This document shows positions 53,401 to 63,539 of a stretch of 64,000 bases of DNA, in pieces. The first letter of the stretch is position 1. Every line of letters starts with the position of its first letter. Source of the DNA: Ficedula albicollis (Eukaryota > Chordata > Aves > Passeriformes > Muscicapidae); NCBI RefSeq assembly GCF_000247815.1, contig NC_021681.1:14332274-14396273 (forward strand), given 5' to 3'. The notes beneath the pieces are model-generated. The model was not told where the DNA came from, made no database searches, and saw only the letters and a list, made by a program, of their open reading frames with translations. Position numbers and translations under genes: made by a program.

Positions 53401-56400
53401 GATCTGCTGAGCTGATGCAAAGGAAAACTCTTCTCTGACAGTCTGTTTGTTTACTGGGCTTTGGGCTCTATTCACTCTGAAGATGTCAAAATATAGAAGT
53501 AAAATGTCTGTAAACTGGTTTCTCTAGTAAATACATTTGCCTCACTGCCTCTTTGCCTAGGTACTTATTTGAAAGTCAGGCTGTTATTTAGTGTACTGCA
53601 GTTTTCCTCATCTGAGCTAATCTTCCCTAGGAGAAAGTATTCCTGTAACGAAGACCCACCTACCCCGAGCTGATAATTTCAAGCCCTGGAGAGTGTACTG
53701 TGCAGAGGATTACAGAAAACACGTCCTCTTCTGTGGAACAGAGGTCATCCAGACCAAGGCAGATGACAGAGGAGTAGTGAAAGCTGTGGTGCTGCAGACT
53801 GGTCAGTCAACACTTCAGTTCACTTTTCCTTCCATGATTTTTCTCACTGGAACAGTCTGACAGTGTATCAAATCACATTAAATTAAAGGCACTAATCCAT
53901 ATTTGCAACAGACAGATGGAGAATCATTATCCTGGGCTGGGCTAAGTTATAATGCATTGTTTCTTTTTGTTTGGCATAACTTCTACAGAAATTGCCAGCA
54001 TGTAATTACAAAGAGGAATTTTGCTTTCCTTCTAAGACATTGAAAAAATCCTTCCCCCTAAGACAAAAATAACTCTTTTCTGTACTCTGCAGATTAGGTC
54101 ACATACACTGAAATGAAACACCTGGGCCTTCTTTCATAGGTTACAGAAATGATGAATAATTTTGAAGCCCTCCATTCTTTGCAGAGAATTCTTTGAAATA
54201 TTTTCCCCTTGTAATGATTTTTCATTATTTTCATTATTTTTTCCAGGTTTCAACACAGCCAAGGGGGATCTGGTGAGGTCCATTCTCTACCCTAAGCCCA
54301 TGAACTTCAAGCTGTACAGAGATGCCCTGCGGTTCCTGATGTGCCTCATAGCATTGGCTGCCGTTGGGATGATCTACACAGTGTGTGTATTTGCACTTAA
54401 TGGGGTGAGTTACTAAATGCAGGAGTAATGGCTCACCTGAAACCCTTTTAAAACAGTTCACTCATTCTCATGCGATGAGGTCATTGTGAGTAGAGTTATA
54501 CACTGTAAACAGTTGTTCTGCAAATTTTAAAGCCTAATCGACTTAGAACTTCTTCAGAAACTTTCAAGAAATCATTTCATGCCATGATAGTTATCTACAA
54601 TGTAAATTCCAAGTCATGAGTTGCAAGGTTGGTTCTGTAACTCAGCTTTTGAATAATTTTTCTCCTAGGGAATAATCTACAATCAGTTGGCTCAGAAGAT
54701 TATTTCCCCTTACGATATCAAAGAAAGTGTTTAAGAACATATTCTTGTGTCTGCTTTGCAGTTTTTCCTTTCTTTCTTTTTTCATTTTTTTAAAATTTAA
54801 CTTCCCCATTATAATATATAAAATACATGCTGATGCTATCTCAATTGCTGAAATTGTCAATCTTTTAAGATCGAATCACAGGATGTACTAAATGCTTTGT
54901 CTTCTGTGAGGGTTTATCTAAAGGGGGATGGTTAGTACTTCATTGTAACAAAAAATAGATACAAAATATTATCAAACTGGTGTGTTCTGTGGTCTGAGAC
55001 AGTATCAATGAAGGGAGAACCAGAATATGGTGGAAATTCAGCACATCAAATGCAGCATGATTTGTGGTCCAAGTCCCCAACCTCAGAATAATAATTGTAG
55101 ATCTCTGTGATGGTTTGCAAGTGTTTCTGAATTGCAGATTTGCTTTAGTTTGCAGTGTCTCAGTCCTGGGACCCCGATTTGAAAAGCATTCAACTCTTTA
55201 ACATTCATATCAATTACCCAGTATAACGGTGCCCACACCCAGCATCCTGACAGTCGGTTTTACACTGATCCCTGAGCTCCCAAATTATAGATTGCTTTTA
55301 CAAATGTAACTGCTACATCCATACCTCTTCCTGCAGGTCAAAGCAATTTTCTTTCCCAACTCCTAGAACATAAGGTTGGAAGAAATCATTAGCTCATACA
55401 TTCTGCCCTCATTTCCAGCACCATCCCATATGTCTCACCTGTCACCTTAACATGGAGTCCAGAGCTGTGCCTGTAGGCATTTGGATGAATGCCCGTGTAA
55501 ATAGCAGATTCATGTGCGCTGTGTCATGGGAAAATGTGTTTGGCTGAGGGTGCAATGAACTAGCTGGCATGTTTGAACACTTGCGTTTTGGAGGAGGCCA
55601 TGAACTCTGCCTGGCAGGTTTGCTTGCATGGAGAATGGATGAAGGCCTTGAGGCTGATCTTTAGCAGTGATGAGGCTTTAAACCTCTGGTTAAATCAAGC
55701 CTATTAATTTCTTAGGGAGATGAATACATAATGGACCACAGGCAGAAAACAGTACAGCCTGGAGCACCTGCAGTGGAGGGGAAGAGGGATGAAGAGGGCT
55801 ACACCCAGTGCAAGCAGCACTCCTTCCACTCTCTTCCTGATAAAGGTCCTTGTTATTATGTCAGGAGGAGACAGGAGAAGTGGTGAAGAAGGCTTTGGAT
55901 GTTATCACTATTGCTGTCCCACCAGCTCTGCCAGCTGCCTTGACAACAGGAATCATTTATACCCAGCAGAGGTTGAAGAAAAAGGGCATCTTTTGCATCA
56001 GCCCACAGAGGATCAACATGTGTGGACAGCTGAACCTTGTCTGCTTTGACAAAGTAATGGCTGTGTGGTGCTTATGCCCTCACTGGTAATGGGAACCGTG
56101 ATGGAGGTGGGAGGCTGAGGTTTGACTGAGCATTTCCTTTGTATTCTAGAAATGCAATGACTAGTACTGTGTAAATAAGTTCTTTTTGTCTGAACAGAAG
56201 CTCGGGCAAATTCTTGTTTTTCTTGGAATCTAGGGATTGTCTGGTAGCCCTTTTGCTCTGCACTGTGCTGGTATTTTTGGCCAGTAATTTCTTAAAAGAA
56301 GTCTTGTTTTTTATTCCTACTGAAGCTTTCATGTGGGAAGTTAATTTAAATGTACATTTTAACTTAGACTGGAACCTTAACAGAAGATGGCCTGGATCTT

Positions 56401-59400
56401 TGGGGTTTGCTGCCCTCTGAAAGGAACTGGTAAGGCTCCTTGACACACCAATGGTATCTAAATTTGGTGGGAGTAGGGATTGGATTCTTGCCCTAGACAA
56501 AGGACCAAATCTGAAAAACAGTTACTGTTAAACAGTTAAGCAGTTTGAAGTTCCCCACGTTTCAATTTTAAATTTTATTTCTATATCCTCTGGGAAATAA
56601 ATTGTTTGCCTTATCCCAGGGGTCCTGCTCCACCTGAAAAGATGCAGCCACTGTTGCCACATTTGGCACTGCGTGCCTGGGCAGACAGTGTTCAGCAGAC
56701 AGGCTGGGTTAGATCTCAAAGCTGCAGTGTAACCCCAACCCTCTGTGAATGAAGTCAATGTTACCCACAAGATTGACACTGTTCTTTCAGTGGCCTTGAT
56801 TTTGCCCATTTACATTTCCAGAAATGTGCATACACAGCGTTGCTCAAACTTATATCAGCTTCAGAACGCAAAGAATATTTTCACAAGCCTCAAGGAAGAT
56901 ATTTTATAATAATCTGTTCTTCTCTCCATCCCACTGGTCTCTCTAACTAGGCATAGCACACCTGGTTTGAGCATGTGTATCCCAGCCCTAATAGGTGCAT
57001 GAAAAGCAGCTCATGGGGGAGGACAAGTCCCCAGAACATGTGTGTGGTCTCTGCTCAGGATGGGACTGTAACTGTTTAGGATTTTTTTTCTGTTAGTCTT
57101 ACGTTGTTTGGTGTTCTCTGAGAGCAACTTTTATGTTCTCTTTTGCTTTAGCTTTCAGGATATTCACAGTTTCCCTGCAGACCACAGCCTGCCTTGGGGT
57201 CCAGTGTTCAAAGCACTGGCAGTTTGTCATTCATTAATTGTTTGGGAGGGCAAGATCCAAGGAGACCCACTGGATGTGAAAATGTTCGAGGCCACTAACT
57301 GGGTAAAGCTGTGATTTATTGTTATGCAAACAGTGGGGAGATGACCTTGCCATTTCAGGTTTAGCCAGACACCTATCAAAGTTATGAAAAGATCAGGAAT
57401 TCTGTTAAACAGCTCCTGTGAAACAGGAATAATGGAGTTTCTTTTGACATCAAAAAATATTTTTGTTCCTCACAATCATGTTGTGATGATAAAAAAATCC
57501 AGGTGATTTGTGAAATACTTCAAGAGCAGAGCTTTCTACATTAATACAAATTCTTGTGTATTATTTCCTCACTGAGTCTATGTTATATCTAAAGATTTTT
57601 CTTTACTTAATGTGTTGTAATGAATAAAGGATTTATTGTCAGTGAGAGGACTATAGTCTGTTTGCTGTGCAGGGGTATAGCAGTGTCTTAGTGAACCTGG
57701 TGAGGCTTTCTCTTCAATTGCTAAGAGAGACAGTGGATTTTCCAGTATTGAAAGTGTTTAGTTTGACATCAGACAGACCCCTCCTAGGAGTGAATAACAT
57801 ACCTTGTTTAGAGGCAAGGAAAACCTTTAAATGGATCCTTGAGGTTCCTTTCAGCTATATTGGTATTGCAGCCTGAAATATTTTTGTCTTTCAATACGCA
57901 GGTGATAGATGATTCCAGCAGACACTGGATTGAGGGTCAAGGATCCACACATGTCACAGTTGTTAGACCTGGACTTAAAGCTACCACTGTGAGTTATTTG
58001 CAAGACTCAGATCCATGATCAAATTAGACTGTCAGTGTAAGTGTTACTTTTCAGTATAGGAAAGCTTGGGTGTCCTTGTCCAAGAGAGCTCTTCCCCACT
58101 TTGTCTTTCCTGTACTTCCTGCTGAGAGACTGCCTTATTCTCTCCCATTACAGAGCCTGGGGGAGCTTGCTGCTCACCAAAAACAGGGGCATGCTGGATT
58201 AGAGATTGTCCAGCTCAGGGATTTGCCTATGGGGGAGCTTGCTGCTCACCAAAAACAGGGGGATGCTGGATTAGAGATAGTCCAGCTCAGGGATTTGCCT
58301 GTCCTCATGGCTTGAGACTCAGTCTGAGCTCAGCTGAGTGGGGAATGCAGTGGAGTCTGGTGGCTGATGTCAGACCCTTACTGGTGGTAAACTCTCTGAA
58401 AACCATTGTCCCTTTGCAAGACCAGTGTAAGACCTAGCAGAGTCCGACTAATGAAACAGGACTAGTAAATTCCTTCCAGTAAATTACATTTAGTAGTCTG
58501 CTAAAATTGTCAATGAACTTTTCCTACTGTTTAAACTAAATATTTCTGCACAAATTTAATCTCATCTTTATGTACCAGTCATTTCTGTCTAAGTGTGACA
58601 AATTAGCCCATCATACATGGTTAACCTCTTGCTATGGTCCAAAGGACAGATCTAAAATCCTTTGGTCTGAGTTTAAAATCTGCCCATCATACATGGTTAA
58701 CCTCTTGCTATGGCCCAAAGGACAGATCTGAAATCCTTTGGTCTGAGTTTAAAATCCTTTCTAGAATGTGTAATCCTCTTGCTTTTCTCCTAGGCCCCAG
58801 TGGAAGGAATTGCCATTTTACACCAGTTCCCATTTTCCTCAGCCTTGCAAAGAATGTCTGTCATTGCCCAGGAAATTGGTGGGGATCCACAGGCCTTCAT
58901 AAAAGGGGCTCCTGAAATAGTAGCCACGCTGTGTAGAGCAGAAACAGGTAACATACTTTTATAAATGCATCTTAGACACAGATATGTGTAAGTGGCTTTG
59001 GATGATGCAATGAAGTAGAAGGCCCAAATGAGATTCTGTCTAAGACTTTATACTAAAGCCTGAAAAGTGTCTCTGTTGTATTCCAAGTCTAAGGCTAAGC
59101 TCTTACATAGCCCTTCTCAGCAAAGAAGGATTTTGGGAGAGATAAGAGGTAAAGGTAACTACCAACTGCTATACAAGATGTACAGTGTCTGGCAGAATAG
59201 GTATTTGGAAAAGTTGTCTACAGGTCTGCCACCCCTCAAAAAAGTTGGGGTTTTTTCCTCCAAACCTTGGGAGGGCATCTTGAGAAGCACAGATCCTTAA
59301 TGACACCCTGGAAGAAGGTAAGTCCTTGCAGTTTAGGACCTAAGTTCAAAATGATAAAGAAGAGGCACAGATTTTCTTATTGGACAAAATTAATTTCAGC

Positions 59401-62400
59401 TCCTTTCTTTGATATGCTTGGCATATTGGTAGACTCTAGGTCTGCAGGCCCTCTGGGACATAAGCCTTCCCTGCTCCAAGGCTTATTTCATTAGAAAGCA
59501 GCTAAATGCTGTGATAAACTGTCTTTTCCTCTTTTGCACAGTGCCATCGAACTTTGAGAGCAAGCTGCTGCTGTACACAGCACAGGGCTTCCGGGTCATT
59601 GGGCTGGCCTGTAAGTCTCTGCAGGCAGGGAAGCTGCCTGCTGCTCTCACGAGGTAAGCCATGAAAAACACTGCTTTGGCCATGTTCAGCCATGAGCCAG
59701 GGCTGCCTCACAAAGCACCATCACCACATCACCCCTGCCAAGAGCAGGGTGCTAGTACAGAGTTTTGTTAGATTCAGGCTAGATCTGATTTAAATCTGGA
59801 TATATGTCTGGGAATAGATAGAGGGCACTCCTATAGCACATGAACAGAATCCTTGCACATTTCTTAACTTCCTGAACTCTGGATTAACAGGGGAAGCTTA
59901 ATCCTATTCCACTCTGAAGACTAGCACATGCCCCCCATTCATTCCATCATTTGCACGAGTCTCCTTGCAGATTTACCCCATGCTTTCAGCAGAAGAGAAG
60001 TATTTTCAATTTTTTTTTTATTATCCACACTCTTCTGTTAAGCAAAGACAGTCCATGCTTTCAGCAGAAGAGAAGTATTTTCAAATTTTTTTTTATTATC
60101 CACACTCTTCTGGTAAGCAAAGAGAGCGGATGACCCCCATTACTGTTCTCCAGCCCAGCCAAAGTCAGCAAACTATTTTCTGCTGTTTTGTTGGTCCAAT
60201 AATTTAGTTTTCTAGCATTAGCCCTGTTTAGTTTCTAAAGAAGTCAGCAAACTCTTCTATTATGCTCATGCTATTAGTTTTTTCAAGGCTCACAAAAGAA
60301 CACTTACACATGAATCCATGTAGTTTTTCCCAAATCCCTTTTGCTTTTTCCTGTGATACTGCAGAAACACCACTTCTGAAATATCTGCAGTTACTGACCT
60401 GCAGGTCCTAATCCGGGTGAGGCTCACTTGCTTGTTCACAGGGTTTTTTTCTCTGCTGAAAGGGTGATGATACTGAGGCGGAGTGCAAGTGGTTACATAA
60501 CTCTTGTGACAGGTGTCATCACAGACCTATCCAACCCAACCAGCAAATGTGTGTGAAACAGCCCAGATTTTGCAGTTGTGTATGCAGTTACAGCATGTGT
60601 GATGTTTATGCTGCCAGGAGAAAGGAGAAAGCTGCTGGTCAAACACAAGGTCTGCTGTGAAAGCAGTGACCATTCAGGCACCACCTGACTCAGCTACTCT
60701 GACTGCCATGCAAGTGTTTGGCATCTCCTTGGTGTCTAAAATAAGTGCTTGAAAGCTTTTCTTCTTTTCAGATTCTTCAGAGTCGACCTTTGTCCCTGAG
60801 AGACCTCTAGCTCATGGCTCAGGGATGGGGTGTCTACTAAATTCTGTTCTCAGCTGCATGTATTCAACTGTAAAAAAGCAATAGCACAGGTGAAAAGAAA
60901 AATGTAGGGGAAAATGCTGGAGAATTGGAGTTGCCACAGTCTGTTTGCTTAGGTCCAACTGTCAAGAGGAGCAGACACATTAACTAAGGTGTGTTTCTTT
61001 GTTGTACAGTCCTCAAATGAGAAGGACTAGTGTGCAGCAACTTTCCAAATCAGACCACCACAGTCTGGGAGTCCTGAAGGAAATTCAGGGTCTGGTACTG
61101 AATTAGCACTGCTGGTATTGAAATAGCACCACAAGAGACAGATGTTCTGGGACTGCAGAAAATAGACTAATTCTAATTCTTTTGAGTGTGGTGGAATAGT
61201 TGATAGTTATAACTGGCTATCACCAAATCCAATGGTGATAAAGGTAAAATAAATAATTAAATCTATCTGTCTCTTTTTGACTGTTAGGGAGGAGGTAGAA
61301 TCTGATCTGACGTTCCTGGGTCTGCTGATAATGGAGAATCGACTAAAGAGGGAGACAAAGCCTGTTCTGCAAGAGCTTAGTGCTGCCCACATCAGGAGTG
61401 TTATGGTCACAGGTATCTAAAAAAGGTGGATTATTTTTGTGGTCACTGGCCCAGACAGGGAGTCCACCAATGTTTAAGTGAAAAGTCTGTTGTTGTCAAC
61501 ACCACTGGTAGGAAGACATGGATATTTTATCCAACATCTGTGTTTTAGTAATGACATAAGGTGAACAATGTTATCCCTGGAACTTCACCAGGCTGTGTCT
61601 GATTCTATTAAATGCATGTAATGAAAAATCCCTTTTTTCTAGGGCCTCTTGAAATGAGAAGAGGTGGAGAATGCGTGCTCAGGACAAATCTCCAAACATT
61701 TGACATCTGTAACTCATGCCTACCAGTGCCTGTCTATCTATCCTTTTTTTTGTTTTTGTTTTTGTTTTTTTTTCCTTGAAGGGCTATTCCGAATCCAAAC
61801 CAGGGTCTGGATGAAATAATCCCAAGTTTTTCCATTGTCCAGAGACTTGGGCTTCACCCCTTTCAGCCCACACATACCAAAGCCAATCAATGAGAATCAG
61901 GGATACCAGCAGCAACTTAGCACTGAACCTCTTATTGTTTTTTGTCTAAAACAAATACTCTAGGAGCACATTCCCCATATGGGTTTCTTCAAGCTGAATA
62001 TGAAAATACTTCATATCCAGAGCAAAATGTTTATTTTCCAAATGAAAATATGTTTAATGATTGAGACAAACTTCATCTGCAAAGTTTTAACCTTTATCAA
62101 AAACTTTCTTATGCACAGACACTGAAATCTTACTGATTCTTCTGGATACACTTGAAAACTCAGAATTCAGGCTAATGAATAAACAATTCATCACTGCAGA
62201 AATTTTTAAATAACACTTCCTTTGGTTTTTATAGGGGACAACATTCAGACAGCTATAACAGTTGCCAAAAATGCTGGCATGATTGCTCCAACACACAGAG
62301 TGATTCTTGTGGAAGCAAACAAAATGCCTGGATCTTTTCCAGCGTCTATAACCTGGAAATCCCTAGAAGAAAACAAAGTTGAAGATTACAGAGGCCTGGT

Positions 62401-63539
62401 GAGCATATCAGTAGCAGATTTTGTGCAGCAGGAAAACAAACTAAAATAGAATCTTCTAAATAAGGAGTGGGATTATGCCAATATAATAGAACTGCAATTC
62501 ACCATCAGAATATGTGCTAGAAGAGTGTTTGTGAAGAGAGGATCTTTATAAAATGTGTTCCCCTAGAGCTTACTTCCTAGAATATTATCCTGTGAACACA
62601 TTTTTGCTACCTGCCTAGCTGGATTTAAGATCAGCTTTACAGAAATCCCAGAAAGATTTGTCTCTAGCCCTCATGCTTAGCTGATGCAAACTTAAATGAT
62701 ACCTTTCCCTGCAAAAGAAATTTGATGGTGTAGATGTGGACTTAAACTCTGTGGAGCTGCATTGAACAAACCAGCCCTGTTCAAGCAGGTAGAGCGTTAG
62801 CACTTTCCCATACCTGCAGAATTCAAACAGATCCACTGCTGAGAAACTGCAAATACACAGTGAATCATAGGCCAGCCAGGCTAAGAAATTAATTTCATCA
62901 AGCATCTCCACAGAGAAGCTGGGATGAAGACAAGTTGCTTTGTCCTTGGATAGTTAGTCTGAAGGTGCTGACCCTTCTCTGGGCAGTACAGAGTCAGCAG
63001 ATGGTTGGGAATATCTGCAGGGGCTTTTGAGTGGCTCCTCAGCCTGAGCAACTTCTGCCCTCTGTTTCACTGCACAAAGACTTGCTTAGATGTGGTGCCC
63101 ATCTGCTGTCTCTAGTCCCTCTCATTTCCAGTGCAGCCCACCAGATTGGCACTGATGAATTCTACCAAATGCAACAATCCGTTTCACAGAACTCATGCAA
63201 TGGGCACCAAGTTAACACTGAAATTATTGGTGTTCTATGCCTCAATCCCTTTACAAATCCAAACAAAGGCAATAGACCTTGAATCCAAGTCTCCCAGAGC
63301 CTTCAAAAGCACCCTCCTCATGGTATGTCCTTTACTTTGTCTGTAGTGGTGTCTGTATAAATGTAGGGTAGCTTTTGAGGGCCTGGGCACAGCACTCATT
63401 CTGTTTTATTTTATAGGAGGATAACAGTCAGACTGAGCCAGGAATCAGGATGGCATTGGGATCAGGCCAGTATCATTTTGCCATGAGTGGAAAATCTTAC
63501 CAAATTGTAGCACAGTATTTCAGGCACTTACTTCCAAAG
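35436..63539 (+). CDS. ATP13A4: ATP13A4-like P5B-type ATPase, 20 coding exons, 3' end outside the window
   Basis: P5B ATPases are multi-pass membrane pumps of the ER and endolysosomal system; the best-studied member, ATP13A2, transports polyamines. Twenty exons join in frame to 810 codons. They carry an N-terminal hydrophobic hairpin (exon 2), the actuator motif TGES (exons 9/10), the membrane motif PPALP typical of P5B pumps (exon 12), the phosphorylation motif DK-TGTLT split across exons 12 and 13, and the nucleotide-domain KGAPE (exon 16). GD followed by [14 protein letters not shown] (exons 18/19) is the MxxGDN segment. The human proteins are about 1200 residues, so roughly a third, including GDGxND and the last membrane helices, lies to the right. 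ATP13A4 is preferred over the paralog ATP13A5 because the gene lies head-to-head with OPA1, as in human. Some motifs look more like ATP13A5, so it could represent the pre-duplication gene. Confidence 0.9.
39668..39853. repeat. tandem duplication (73 bp) with a third partial copy
   Basis: The segment gatctttctagcagatgcc recurs at 39741. Its second half, starting taagcttcaaga at 39701, recurs again at 39815. The copies differ at several bases. It lies in ATP13A4 intron 1. Confidence 0.88.
40519..40550. repeat. TCTA/TCTG tetranucleotide microsatellite
   Basis: A compound short tandem repeat, tctatctatc then tctgtctgtctg, in ATP13A4 intron 1. Confidence 0.85.
42342..42942. repeat. pure (TTATTG)n hexanucleotide array, about 100 copies
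   Basis: An uninterrupted array of about 600 bp, flanked by short TTA and TTG variant units (42332-42341 and 42943-42955). It lies in ATP13A4 intron 1, about 0.7 kb before exon 2. Forward frames read as poly-Leu, Val-Ile or Cys-Tyr repeats; these are not genes. Such purity over this length implies high mutability, and the copy number may not be exact. Confidence 0.98.
43637..43810 (+). CDS. ATP13A4: ATP13A4 exon 2 (N-terminal membrane hairpin)
   Basis: The exon is 174 bp, 58 codons. It starts [20 protein letters not shown] and ends ADIVLLRTT. It contains a hydrophobic stretch followed by FYWKPEW, a P5B hallmark, and a Cys pair (CIQC). Acceptor tgtacag, donor gtaggt. Confidence 0.95.
46224..46358 (+). 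CDS. ATP13A4: ATP13A4 exon 3
   Basis: The exon is 135 bp and reads [20 protein letters not shown], ending AIMKPSLQ. It corresponds to the DEFQxY segment of P5B pumps. Acceptor actcag, donor gtaagt, phase 0. Confidence 0.92.
46550..46986. repeat. tandem duplication of about 216 bp in ATP13A4 intron 3
   Basis: The block starting ggttatgaaatgggaatt occurs at 46555 and 46776 (offset 221), both ending cgaaaacagggat or catgaaaacagggat. The copies differ by very few bases and by the length of the leading G run. Confidence 0.93.
48805..48875 (+). CDS. ATP13A4: ATP13A4 exon 4
   Basis: The exon is 71 bp and reads [20 protein letters not shown] followed by QKV(G). VQKIRYVWN is a strongly conserved P5B signature. 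Acceptor ttttccag, donor gtgagt. Confidence 0.95.
48967..49047 (+). CDS. ATP13A4: ATP13A4 exon 5
   Basis: The exon is 81 bp and reads (G)[19 protein letters not shown] followed by TCNEQNV. It precedes the RxxCGPN segment. It is separated from exon 4 by a 91-bp intron, the shortest in this gene. Confidence 0.92.
49899..49968 (+). CDS. ATP13A4: ATP13A4 exon 6 (CGPN motif)
   Basis: The exon is 70 bp and reads (R)[19 protein letters not shown] followed by LIKE. The CGPN-I-V...IWKLL pattern is shared by P5B pumps just before the first core membrane helix. Acceptor atacag. Confidence 0.95.
50794..50928 (+). CDS. ATP13A4: ATP13A4 exon 7 (membrane helices M1-M2)
   Basis: The exon is 135 bp and reads [20 protein letters not shown], then a second hydrophobic stretch ([18 protein letters not shown]). 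The NPFYxFQ motif is characteristic of P5 pumps. Acceptor aacag, donor gtgaga. Confidence 0.96.
51341..51413 (+). CDS. ATP13A4: ATP13A4 exon 8
   Basis: The exon is 73 bp and reads [20 protein letters not shown] followed by RNKE. It enters the actuator domain (SIKLHxLVE). Acceptor ttatag, donor gtgact. Confidence 0.94.
52043..52174 (+). CDS. ATP13A4: ATP13A4 exon 9 (actuator domain)
   Basis: The exon is 132 bp and reads (G)[19 protein letters not shown] and on to CTVNESMLT(G). LVPGD and the start of TGES are P-type ATPase actuator motifs. The E-S of TGES follows in the next exon. Confidence 0.96.
52932..53410. repeat. tandem duplication (offset 271) with a 61-bp subunit present three times
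   Basis: aaaatagggaatatcctg starts copies at 52932 and 53203. The 61-bp subunit starting agccagggtttggagtc is at about 53078, 53140 and 53349. The whole lies in ATP13A4 intron 9. Copies are nearly identical. Confidence 0.92.
53631..53801 (+). CDS. ATP13A4: ATP13A4 exon 10 (completes TGES)
   Basis: The exon is 171 bp. It starts (G)[19 protein letters not shown] and continues to [17 protein letters not shown] and VVLQT. TGES is the dephosphorylation loop of P-type pumps, with its Glu intact. [11 protein letters not shown] is shared with P5B family members. Confidence 0.96.
54247..54404 (+). CDS. ATP13A4: ATP13A4 exon 11 (end of actuator, membrane helix M3)
   Basis: The exon is 158 bp. It starts (G)[19 protein letters not shown] and ends with a hydrophobic helix ([20 protein letters not shown]). 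[16 protein letters not shown] is a P5-ATPase signature. Confidence 0.96.
54405..55864. other. 1.5-kb ATP13A4 intron 11
   Basis: A stretch near 55361-55440 (acataaggttggaagaaatc) vaguely resembles a reversed LINE tail, but too weakly to call. Nothing else was recognised. Confidence 0.45.
55865..56053 (+). CDS. ATP13A4: ATP13A4 exon 12 (PPALP helix and phosphorylated Asp)
   Basis: The exon is 189 bp. It reads [31 protein letters not shown] and ends NLVCFDK. PPALP in M4 defines the P5B subgroup. The Asp of FDK is the catalytic phosphorylated residue, two codons before the exon end. Confidence 0.96.
56368..56429 (+). CDS. ATP13A4: ATP13A4 exon 13 (TGTLT)
   Basis: The exon is 62 bp and reads [20 protein letters not shown] plus two bases of Cys. 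It completes DKTGTLT, with the intron placed between Lys and Thr. Acceptor aacttag, donor gtaagg. Confidence 0.95.
57152..57302 (+). CDS. ATP13A4: ATP13A4 exon 14
   Basis: The exon is 151 bp and reads (C)[19 protein letters not shown], ending [20 protein letters not shown] and GDPLDxKMFE are conserved in P5B pumps. Acceptor gctttag, donor gtaaag. Confidence 0.95.
57665..57875 (+). mobile_element. possible old CR1 fragment in ATP13A4 intron 14
   Basis: The order gagacagtggattttccag, gtattgaaagtgttt, ggatccttgaggttcctttc resembles a degraded CR1 3' region. It lies close to exon 15 and has no coding capacity. Confidence 0.45.
57902..57988 (+). CDS. ATP13A4: ATP13A4 exon 15 (variable nucleotide-domain loop)
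   Basis: The exon is 87 bp and reads [20 protein letters not shown] followed by VRPGLKATT. It has low similarity to paralogs except V-xPG/PC-xxA. Phase and splice sites (tacgcag, gtgagt) fit between exons 14 and 16. Confidence 0.82.
58159..58302. repeat. 72-bp tandem duplication in ATP13A4 intron 15
   Basis: The unit starting gggggagcttgctgctcacc occurs at 58159 and 58231, with two or three differences. Confidence 0.92.
58606..58757. repeat. 76-bp tandem duplication just before ATP13A4 exon 16
   Basis: The unit starting gcccatcatacatggtta occurs at 58606 and 58682, with two substitutions. It ends about 36 bp before exon 16, so it extends close to the branch-point region. Confidence 0.92.
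58794..58947 (+). CDS. ATP13A4: ATP13A4 exon 16 (nucleotide-binding KGAPE)
   Basis: The exon is 154 bp. It starts [20 protein letters not shown] and continues [10 protein letters not shown] and [26 protein letters not shown] and KGAPE are nucleotide-domain motifs of P5B ATPases. Confidence 0.96.
59542..59653 (+). CDS. ATP13A4: ATP13A4 exon 17
   Basis: The exon is 112 bp. It reads (V)[19 protein letters not shown] and [17 protein letters not shown]. The Y-T-x-QGFRVI-LA motif is conserved in P5 pumps. Acceptor tgcacag, donor gtaagc. Confidence 0.95.
59979..60128. repeat. 75-bp tandem duplication in ATP13A4 intron 17
   Basis: The unit catgctttcagcagaagaga, followed by a T-rich tract, occurs at about 59979 and 60054. 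Confidence 0.9.
61288..61412 (+). CDS. ATP13A4: ATP13A4 exon 18
   Basis: The exon is 125 bp. It starts (R)[19 protein letters not shown] and ends AHIRSVMVT(G). [14 protein letters not shown] is the P-domain strand and helix found in ATP13A family members. Confidence 0.96.
61744..61773. repeat. T-rich tract with G interruptions
   Basis: A run of ttttttttgtttttg units in ATP13A4 intron 18. It is a simple repeat. Confidence 0.85.
62235..62398 (+). CDS. ATP13A4: ATP13A4 exon 19 (TGDN motif)
   Basis: The exon is 164 bp. It starts (G)[19 protein letters not shown] and ends [14 protein letters not shown] is the conserved hinge-side motif of the P domain. Acceptor ttatag, donor gtgagc. Confidence 0.95.
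63417..63539 (+). CDS. ATP13A4: ATP13A4 exon 20
   Basis: The exon is 123 bp. It starts [20 protein letters not shown] and ends [19 protein letters not shown] is a P5B motif just before the expected GDGxND exon. It is the last exon in the window. Confidence 0.93.

Noticed and set aside
55361..55440. Possible reversed LINE tail (aaggttggaagaaatc)
   Set aside because: The similarity is too short and diverged to support a call without a library search.
56072..56500. 142-codon minus-strand ORF
   Set aside because: It is a shadow opposite ATP13A4 exon 13 and its flanking introns, with no family similarity.
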